Shown here piece after piece: positions 39,934 through 46,271 of a stretch of DNA of 46,271 nucleotides (its first letter is position 1; the number at the start of each line of letters is the position of its first letter). The translations under genes were made by a program, and so were the position numbers. The notes under the pieces are model-generated. The model was not told the DNA's origin. It ran no database searches and worked only from the letters and a program-made list of their open reading frames with translations. The stretch is from Bacteroidales bacterium (GTDB lineage Bacteria > Bacteroidota > Bacteroidia > Bacteroidales > UBA932): NCBI GenBank assembly GCA_015060225.1, contig SUYX01000006.1, forward strand, positions 44,284-90,554, written 5' to 3'.

Positions 39934-42900
39934 ATGAAAAAGCTGAATTTTACAAGGAAATTGAGGGCTTCATTGCTCCTTAGTATCTTTATTCTATCTT
40001 GTGCATCAATGGTTTATGCACAAAATTTGAAACTTTATTTTAACAATGCTCCGTTAAAGGAGGTTTTGGCGGCCATTACAAAGGAGAGTGGATACAATTT
40101 TGTATGGTCGGAAAATAATGTAAATCCGCAGACAGAAATTACAATCAATTATTCAGGTAACATTGAGCCTATAAGCAATCTGTTGGATAAAGTATTTATG
40201 GGTACAGGTATTGCTTATAAAGTAAATGGCAAGCAGGTAGCACTTTCTACAGTTGTCAAGGAGGTCAGGACAGCCCAAGTTGGTGTTGTTAAAGGCAGTA
40301 TCAAGGATGAGGATGGAATGCCAATTGCAGGTGTTACTGTTGTAAATGACAGGACAAAGGAAGTTGCATCTTCAGATGAAAATGGAAATTACACAATTGG
40401 GGCAAATGAAGGAGATGAGTTGAATTACTCTTTTCTGGGAATGCTTCCTAACAGTGTTATTGTCGGGAAGGGTAATGTGCAGGATGTTTTGTTGAAACTG
40501 GATGCTGTGATGCTCGAAAATGTGGTGGTAACAGGATATCAGGATATTCAGAAAGAGAAAGTGACAGGTGCCATTGCAACTGTATCTTCAAAAAAGATTG
40601 AGGAGCGTTATACTCCCAATATCCTCAATAATCTGGAAGGGCGTGTGGCAGGTCTTACAACTTATGGTGGAAAAACAACTATTCGTGGTACAAGTTCATT
40701 GTACGCGGAAACCAGTCCGCTCCTTGTTGTTGACGGCCTTCCAATTGAAGGAAAGATTGATGATCTTAACCCATACGATATAGAGAGCATTAATGTACTT
40801 AAAGATGCTGCTGCAACTGCGATTTATGGTGCCCGTGCTTCAAATGGTATCATTGTTGTCACAACCAAGAACGCCAAAAAAGAGGGGAAGATTGATATTG
40901 ATTTCTCTTCCAACTTTACCATATGGGAGAAAAAGAATGTTGATTATGCATCCAACTTTAAGATGAATGCTGCCCAGCAGGTTAAAGTTGAATCTGATTA
41001 TTATGAGTATTATTACTTCAATAATAACGGTGAGGTTGTGGATCCTATCGGTTCAACAGAAACGACATTGATTACAGGCCGTGCTTCACTTTCTCCTATT
41101 CAGATGGCTTATTACAATTTGGCCAAGGGGACAATTACAAGAAATGAACTGGATGCTACATTGGCCAGTCTGAGCAAGAATAACTATGCACAAGAGTATG
41201 CAGACCTTATCTATAAAAGGCAATTCCTGCAGCAGTACAACTTGTCTTTGCGCAGCCGTTCAGACAAATTCCAGAGCAATCTTACCTTAAACTACAAACA
41301 CGATAACAGCGGCATGATCAATGCGGAGAACAGTGCCCTGAATATCAATTATAAAGGTGTTTATAATGTTGCCAAATGGCTGACAGCCTCATTCAGCATC
41401 AATGGTATATACGGCAAAATAAAGGAAGCCGGTTATGACTACAATTCAGGCCACAGAAATATTTGGAGCCGTGCTGCTTATGAGACAATGTACAATGAGG
41501 ATGGATCAATGAAAAAATTCTATCCCGGAACATCGGGTTATGAAGAGTGGTGGGAGAATCCGGCCAATTCTGAGGGACTTTATCATATGGGAGTAATCTA
41601 TAGAGATGAATTCTATAACAATACTGTTGAAACTAAACGCAAGCACTTGAGATATCATGGTGATTTGTTATTCAAGATTTTTGATGGCCTTACCGCAAAT
41701 GCACAGTTTATCTATGAAGATGGTACTCAAGTTGAGGAGTGGCATGCAAATGAAAAAAGTTCTGTAGCAAGACAGATAAGAAATGCCTATACAATAAAAA
41801 ACAGTGATGGTACCTTTACATATCTTACTCCACGCACTGGTGGAATGTTGAGATCTACAAATACCAACGGTGCTTATTACACTACCCGAGGTCAGGTCAA
41901 CTATACAAATACTTTTGGAAAACATTCAGTTGCCGCAATTGCCGGTCTTGAGTTCCGACAAACTAAGACAAACGGAAGAAAATCCCTTGTTCTTGGGTAT
42001 GATGAGCAATTGCAGAACAGCGCTACACATACTGTCAACTTTGCAGATTTGTCACAAATGGAGTATTCACCTTGGTATATGCAGGGGCAATTCCGTGCAG
42101 AACAATTTGTATTTGATCCATATTTTGAGGATGGGATGGGTATAGTTGTAGAGCAATTGCACAGGTATGCATCAGGATACGCCAATGTAACATATACTTA
42201 CGACAATAAGTATAATGTATTTGGCTCATTCCGTAAGGATTATGCAGATGTGTATGGCCTTAATGCCAAGTTCCGCGGTAAACCGCTTTGGTCTGTTGGT
42301 GCAGCATGGAATATCAACAATGAAGATTTTATGAAGGATATATCATGGATTGATTATTTGAAACTGCGTGTCAGTTACGGTGTTACCGGTAACATCTACC
42401 ATGGTGCCACATCTTATATGACAGCAACTTCAACAGGATTGAACCAATACACAAACCAGCCATATGGCGATATAGCGTCCCCTGCCAATCCTAACCTCAA
42501 ATGGGAGCAGAGCCGTACTACTGATATAGGTATTGATTTTGGAGTTTTTGAGAATAGGATCCGTGGTTCAATTGACTACTATAACAAGGATATTGAGGAT
42601 GTCTTTTCAAACAAATCCATTGATCCTACAACAGGATTTGCATCAATGTTTATGAATACTGCAAGCATGTACAATAGAGGTGTTGAACTTCAACTTACTG
42701 CAGATTGGTTCAGAGAAGGCCAGAAGGGTAATTTTGGATGGAGTACCTCCTTTACTTATTCGCATAACAAGAACAAGGTTACAGATGTGGAGAATCCTGC
42801 CGCAAGAGCATATGAACTTACCAACAACCCTTACAGAGTAGGATATCCTTCAAGCGCAATATGGAGTTACCGTTTTGCAGGTATCAGTGATAAGGAGGGT

Positions 42901-43467
42901 GAAAAAGGACAGACACTTTGGTATGGAGATAACGGTGCGATACAGCACAGTGTGCAAGGTAACAGCATTGATATTCTTGAATATTCAGGACAATATGATC
43001 CTGTTACTGTAATGGGTATGGACAATAGGTTTACATATAAGGGATTTAGCATAAGCATACTTATGGCATACTATGGGGGCCATAAAATGAGAGCTTTGAT
43101 ACAGGAAGAGACTATGGGTATGACTACTCAGGCCATTCCTAGTTACTTTATCAATGCGTGGACACCTGAAAATCCTACTGATGTCCCAGGTATAGGACAA
43201 TATAGCTCAACATCCAAAGGACCGGAGTCCTATAACTCAAACATTTCTGTCCACGATGCAGATTTCTTGAAAATCAGAAATATTGTTATCGGATACGAAC
43301 TTCCGGAAAAATGGTTGAAAAATGTTGGTTTCAACCGTGCATCTGTGAGATTCCAGATAGATAATCCAAAAGCATTGTGGGTTAAAAATGATTTTGGAAT
43401 TGATCCTGAGACTTTGGGATTGCGTAATCCTGCATCATTCATTTTTGGTATAAACATTAATCTATAA
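39934..43467 (+). CDS. SusC/RagA TonB-dependent outer-membrane transporter with STN domain
   Basis: A 1177-aa protein. Signal peptide 1-~29 (ending SMVYA), STN signalling domain ~30-90 (NNAPLKEVLAAITKESGYNF), carboxypeptidase-regulatory-like domain ~115-195 (GSIKDEDGMPIAGVTVVNDR), plug ~196-320 (VVVTGYQDIQKEKVTGAIAT, later AATAIYGARASNGIIVVTTK) and a ~22-strand barrel with terminal FIFGININL. The STN domain makes it a transducer as well as a pump. With SusD it forms the capped bin that imports glycans or peptides. The substrate is not evident. Confidence 0.96.
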   Translation: MKKLNFTRKLRASLLLSIFILSCASMVYAQNLKLYFNNAPLKEVLAAITKESGYNFVWSENNVNPQTEITINYSGNIEPISNLLDKVFMGTGIAYKVNGKQVALSTVVKEVRTAQVGVVKGSIKDEDGMPIAGVTVVNDRTKEVASSDENGNYTIGANEGDELNYSFLGMLPNSVIVGKGNVQDVLLKLDAVMLENVVVTGYQDIQKEKVTGAIATVSSKKIEERYTPNILNNLEGRVAGLTTYGGKTTIRGTSSLYAETSPLLVVDGLPIEGKIDDLNPYDIESINVLKDAAATAIYGARASNGIIVVTTKNAKKEGKIDIDFSSNFTIWEKKNVDYASNFKMNAAQQVKVESDYYEYYYFNNNGEVVDPIGSTETTLITGRASLSPIQMAYYNLAKGTITRNELDATLASLSKNNYAQEYADLIYKRQFLQQYNLSLRSRSDKFQSNLTLNYKHDNSGMINAENSALNINYKGVYNVAKWLTASFSINGIYGKIKEAGYDYNSGHRNIWSRAAYETMYNEDGSMKKFYPGTSGYEEWWENPANSEGLYHMGVIYRDEFYNNTVETKRKHLRYHGDLLFKIFDGLTANAQFIYEDGTQVEEWHANEKSSVARQIRNAYTIKNSDGTFTYLTPRTGGMLRSTNTNGAYYTTRGQVNYTNTFGKHSVAAIAGLEFRQTKTNGRKSLVLGYDEQLQNSATHTVNFADLSQMEYSPWYMQGQFRAEQFVFDPYFEDGMGIVVEQLHRYASGYANVTYTYDNKYNVFGSFRKDYADVYGLNAKFRGKPLWSVGAAWNINNEDFMKDISWIDYLKLRVSYGVTGNIYHGATSYMTATSTGLNQYTNQPYGDIASPANPNLKWEQSRTTDIGIDFGVFENRIRGSIDYYNKDIEDVFSNKSIDPTTGFASMFMNTASMYNRGVELQLTADWFREGQKGNFGWSTSFTYSHNKNKVTDVENPAARAYELTNNPYRVGYPSSAIWSYRFAGISDKEGEKGQTLWYGDNGAIQHSVQGNSIDILEYSGQYDPVTVMGMDNRFTYKGFSISILMAYYGGHKMRALIQEETMGMTTQAIPSYFINAWTPENPTDVPGIGQYSSTSKGPESYNSNISVHDADFLKIRNIVIGYELPEKWLKNVGFNRASVRFQIDNPKALWVKNDFGIDPETLGLRNPASFIFGININL

Positions 43468-43476
43468 TTTTGGCTT

Positions 43477-44928
43477 ATGAAAAAAATATTATACACACTG
43501 CTATTTGTAGTATCTCTTCTGCTTTCTTCATGCGAGGATTTTACAGATATACAGCCAAAAGGAATGAACCTCCTTTCAACTACAACTGAGCTTGAAATGC
43601 TGCTGAATGCGGAGATGTATATAACATCAACAGACATGAGGTTAGCTGCAGGAGATGTGTTCTATGGCGGTACCCATATACCTACACTCCTTAGTCAGCC
43701 TAATAAAACTAAAGCCTCCATATTGGCATCATTGGATGATACAAGTATGGATTTGCTTGCTGAACTTACCCCAAGTGATGGGGATTATACAAAGTGGTAT
43801 GAATGGATTGGGAGAATATCAAATCCTATCCTTATGCAAGTTGATGCCGCTGAAGGTGACCAGATGACCAAGAATCAGTTAAAAGCAGAGGCTTTGACAC
43901 TTAGGGCATATTGTCACTGGCTGCTGGTAAACAAGTTTGCAAAAGCATATAATCCTGCTACAGCGGAGACAGATCCTGGTATTCCATATTTGACTCATGA
44001 TTGGGATATCTCAGTGCCTACAGAAAAACTTACAGTTCAACAGGTATATAATAATATCATTAAGGATCTGGATGATGCAATTGCGCTTAACGCCCTTCCT
44101 AATAACAATATAAATCGTATGCGCATGAGTAAAGGAGCTGCTTACGCTGTGAAGGCATGGGCTTATCTTTGCATGCAGGATTACACTAATGCTGCAAAAG
44201 CAGCTCAGGATGCAATTAATGTAAACGGAAGTATCCTTAATTACAAAACTTCTACCACAATAATGCAAGGTGTCATAATGGGTGGGCAGCATCCGTGCAT
44301 TTTTAGGGAACCGCTTAAATGTGAGGAGGACTACTTCTTTATCTATGATAGAGAACTCATGTATGCCCTTACTCCTGAAACCGTTGCTTATTTTGAACCG
44401 GGCCATGTATGCAAAGACAAGATTGCCAACTACAACATGATGTTTGACAACATTATGGATTATGGTGCCATGGTATTTGGCTTGCCTGGCTTCCTTGTAA
44501 GTATGGACCAGGTTTCAGGTTGGAACCAATGTGGTCTCAAGACAACACATATGTATCTTATTCTTGCAGAATGTGCTATTGCAGAGAATAAGATAGATGA
44601 CGCAATGGATATATTGGATAAAATTCGTGTCAACCGAATAGATGATGCAGTATATGCACCATTAAAGGGGCAAGTGACTGATGAGAGTGAAGCTATAGAA
44701 TACTTCAAAAAGACCTCTCACGGAGAGTGCATCTACTCAATATACAATTTTATTCAGAAAAAACGCTGGAATGAGTTGCCAAAATACAAACAGACTTGGT
44801 CAAGATTTATTATGGGGCAGACATACTCAATTGAACCGGGTTCAAAACTATGGGTATTCCCATTCCCTATGAATGCAGTTAACAACAATCCTAACTTGTT
44901 GCCTCACAACTACGAATCTGTAGAATAA
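43477..44928 (+). CDS. SusD/RagB substrate-capture lipoprotein
   Basis: A 483-aa lipoprotein with lipobox VSLLLSSC (Cys19) and an early FTDIQPKG segment, typical of RagB/SusD. The helical tetratricopeptide-like middle (KAEALTLRAYCHWLLVNKFA, KGAAYAVKAWAYLCMQDYTN) and the C-terminal segment QKKRWNELPKYKQTWSRF are family features. It forms the hinged lid over the SusC barrel. It follows susC by 9 bp. Confidence 0.95.
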   Translation: MKKILYTLLFVVSLLLSSCEDFTDIQPKGMNLLSTTTELEMLLNAEMYITSTDMRLAAGDVFYGGTHIPTLLSQPNKTKASILASLDDTSMDLLAELTPSDGDYTKWYEWIGRISNPILMQVDAAEGDQMTKNQLKAEALTLRAYCHWLLVNKFAKAYNPATAETDPGIPYLTHDWDISVPTEKLTVQQVYNNIIKDLDDAIALNALPNNNINRMRMSKGAAYAVKAWAYLCMQDYTNAAKAAQDAINVNGSILNYKTSTTIMQGVIMGGQHPCIFREPLKCEEDYFFIYDRELMYALTPETVAYFEPGHVCKDKIANYNMMFDNIMDYGAMVFGLPGFLVSMDQVSGWNQCGLKTTHMYLILAECAIAENKIDDAMDILDKIRVNRIDDAVYAPLKGQVTDESEAIEYFKKTSHGECIYSIYNFIQKKRWNELPKYKQTWSRFIMGQTYSIEPGSKLWVFPFPMNAVNNNPNLLPHNYESVE

Positions 44929-46067
44929 TGGACAGAAACATACTATTTATATTTCTTATTGCCATTACGGCATATGGATGTTCAAGTTTTAACCGGTCAA
45001 ATACAAGTGTTTTGACCGGTCAGCTTGACAGCGTAAAAAACGGGGCACTTCTCGTATGTGTCTCCAAACTCAATCTTATGGGTACCGATTATCTTGATAC
45101 CATAAAACTTGATGAAAAAGGGAAGTTCAGATATACTTTGCGTGACAGTAACTATAGGAATCTTATGATTATGAATCTTCCATCTTCCGGAAAGAAGAAA
45201 TATGAGGAACAAAAAGAGTATTTTCAGGTCATAATGCTTCCAGGTGAGACTGTGTACGTTTCTGGGACTCTCAAGAACCCACACCTGTCGGGAAAAGGGT
45301 TTTATAATGATAAAGCGCGGGCCAAAGAGTATCTTAAGAGTATTGATGCTGAACTTGCACATGGAAAAGCCACATTAGGGAAAGATGAATTTGGCAGATT
45401 CTTTTCCCAGTGGAGAGTTAAACATGATGCAGCTTCATTGGAATTCATTAAAGCAAACCCTGATTGCGACTATTCATACTATATGGCCGTCAGCCTTTTG
45501 GAGCCTTATAAAAGCGAGGCTATGGGAGCTCTTTCTGCAAAAGTAAAGGCTGGCCCTGTGAAAACTTTTGATGAGGGACTTGCTGCAATTTTCAAGGCCA
45601 ATGAAGAACGCCAGAAAGCATTGGAAGAGGCCAGAAAAAAAGTGTCTCCAGGAGGCAATGCTCCAGATTTTATTTTAATGGATATCAATGGCAATCCTCT
45701 TGCCTTGTCATCTTTGAAAGGGAAGTATGTGGTACTTGATTTCTGGGGAAGCTGGTGCACTTGGTGTATTAAAGGGATACCCGATATGAAACAGTATTAT
45801 GGTAAATACAAAGGCAAATTAGAAATATTGGGTATTGCCTGTGGTGATACTCATCAGAAGTGGAAAAAGGCTGTTGAGGATAACCGGATACCTTGGCTAA
45901 ACGTACTGAACGGAGAGAAAGATGGCAACGATGTGAGCAAGAAGTACGCCATATCGGGTTATCCGACAAAATTTATAATTGATCCTAAAGGTGTTATAGA
46001 GAAGGTTTTTGAGGGTGAGAATCCGGAGTTCTATAAATATTTGGATCAGATATTGTCAAATAAATAG
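44928..46067 (+). CDS. TlpA/ResA-like thioredoxin lipoprotein with DUF4369-type N-terminus
   Basis: 379 aa; its ATG shares one base with the SusD stop (TAATG). Lipobox ITAYGC gives Cys18. Residues ~25-130 resemble DUF4369 (TGQLDSVKNGALLVCVSKLN), a linker helix follows, and the C-terminal ~140 residues are a thioredoxin-fold domain with active site WCTWC (Cys277, Cys280) and the cis-Pro segment GYPTKFII. It would act as an envelope disulfide reductase or isomerase. Its presence instead of glycosidases suggests the locus may handle a protein, peptide or thiol-bearing ligand. Confidence 0.9.
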   Translation: MDRNILFIFLIAITAYGCSSFNRSNTSVLTGQLDSVKNGALLVCVSKLNLMGTDYLDTIKLDEKGKFRYTLRDSNYRNLMIMNLPSSGKKKYEEQKEYFQVIMLPGETVYVSGTLKNPHLSGKGFYNDKARAKEYLKSIDAELAHGKATLGKDEFGRFFSQWRVKHDAASLEFIKANPDCDYSYYMAVSLLEPYKSEAMGALSAKVKAGPVKTFDEGLAAIFKANEERQKALEEARKKVSPGGNAPDFILMDINGNPLALSSLKGKYVVLDFWGSWCTWCIKGIPDMKQYYGKYKGKLEILGIACGDTHQKWKKAVEDNRIPWLNVLNGEKDGNDVSKKYAISGYPTKFIIDPKGVIEKVFEGENPEFYKYLDQILSNK

Positions 46068-46130
46068 GGTAATGTCCGTCATTAGAGGATATTTACCTGC
46101 AAAATAATAAAGAATCCCCGCGGATATAAT

Positions 46131-46271
46131 TGACATGAACCCCGAAAGTTAGACAAAAACTTTTGGGGTTTTGTTATGTTAAAAAAGAGAAAGAAGCACG
46201 GCTATGCAGAACGATTGAAGTATATGCATATGCTTGAGAATGGTATTAGTAAGACGTTTATTGAACAGAAA
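46131..46271 (+). mobile_element. Left end of an IS3-like insertion sequence (truncated by window)
   Basis: The probable left end is at TGACATGAACCCCGAAAGTT or a few bases inside it. A hairpin AACCCCGAAAGTT/AACTTTTGGGGTT (46138-46170) precedes the transposase start. The element lies 64 bp after the TlpA-like gene and continues out of the window, so its right end and target duplication cannot be seen. Confidence 0.6.
46176..46271 (+). CDS. Transposase OrfA-like, N-terminal fragment
   Basis: 32 codons to the window edge: MLKKRKKHGYAERLKYMHML and then ENGISKTFIEQK. The pattern (basic start, ERLKYVHMLENG-type helix, KTFIEQK) is the helix-turn-helix beginning of IS3-family OrfA/transposase proteins. 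The family call is moderate because only the start is visible. Confidence 0.6.
   Translation, partial: MLKKRKKHGYAERLKYMHMLENGISKTFIEQK

Overview
The window looks like the chromosome of a gut-type Bacteroidales bacterium. It has Bacteroidetes promoter boxes (TAnnTTTG), an ECF sigma factor/FecR anti-sigma pair driving a SusC/SusD outer-membrane uptake locus, and SPII lipoproteins. I cannot name the genus. About 36 kb (1 to roughly 36.3 kb) is a prophage read almost entirely on the minus strand, and its left end lies outside the window. The remaining ~10 kb is host DNA.

Prophage layout, in transcription order (high to low coordinate). A lysogeny switch at 35.3-36.3 kb has an XRE repressor on plus, a Cro-like protein on minus and a dyad operator between them. 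It is followed by a hairpin-rich noncoding stretch (34.97-35.31 kb), a LuxR-type regulator, small proteins, a 1012-aa primase/helicase, a DUF2829 (Tad2-type, anti-Thoeris) protein and more small genes. A 760-bp AT-rich gap with AATCGTGC/TGTGCA boxes at 29.2-29.96 kb looks like an origin or control region. The head/packaging block (29.2-16.5 kb) holds an S49 prohead protease, a capsid protein with a fused scaffold, a probable tail-tube-like protein, a gene pair split at an A9 slippery run, small and large terminase, portal and connector-type proteins. An accessory island (16.5-13.2 kb) carries a long inverted-repeat element, a Dam-type methylase, a GHKL-ATPase/STAS-like pair and a DUF5678-like/retropepsin-SEC-C pair. 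The tail block (12.3-0 kb) has the tape measure, a baseplate-type protein, a 1734-aa collagen-like fibre protein, an HExxH protein and a partial gene.

The most unusual feature is a three-unit array at 12.2-13.2 kb between the accessory island and the tail operon. Each unit has its own promoter, a ~140-nt pseudoknotted RNA ending in a terminator, and then the 5' end of the same small gene. Only the unit nearest the tail genes keeps a full reading frame. In each unit the RNA carries a 9-10-nt segment exactly complementary to the sequence at that unit's own start codon. It differs in all three units, and the 5' end of the RNA and the start-codon hairpin change along with it. This is co-variation at three or four sites inside otherwise near-identical units. 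It implies a set of orthogonal RNA specificities, possibly for autoregulation or RNA-based superinfection immunity.

Host part. A GC-rich intergenic region with 49-bp tandem repeats (36.4-36.9 kb) borders the prophage. Then come a divergent deacetylase-like lipoprotein, sigma factor, FecR, SusC, SusD and a TlpA-like thioredoxin lipoprotein, and the start of an IS3-like insertion sequence at the right edge.
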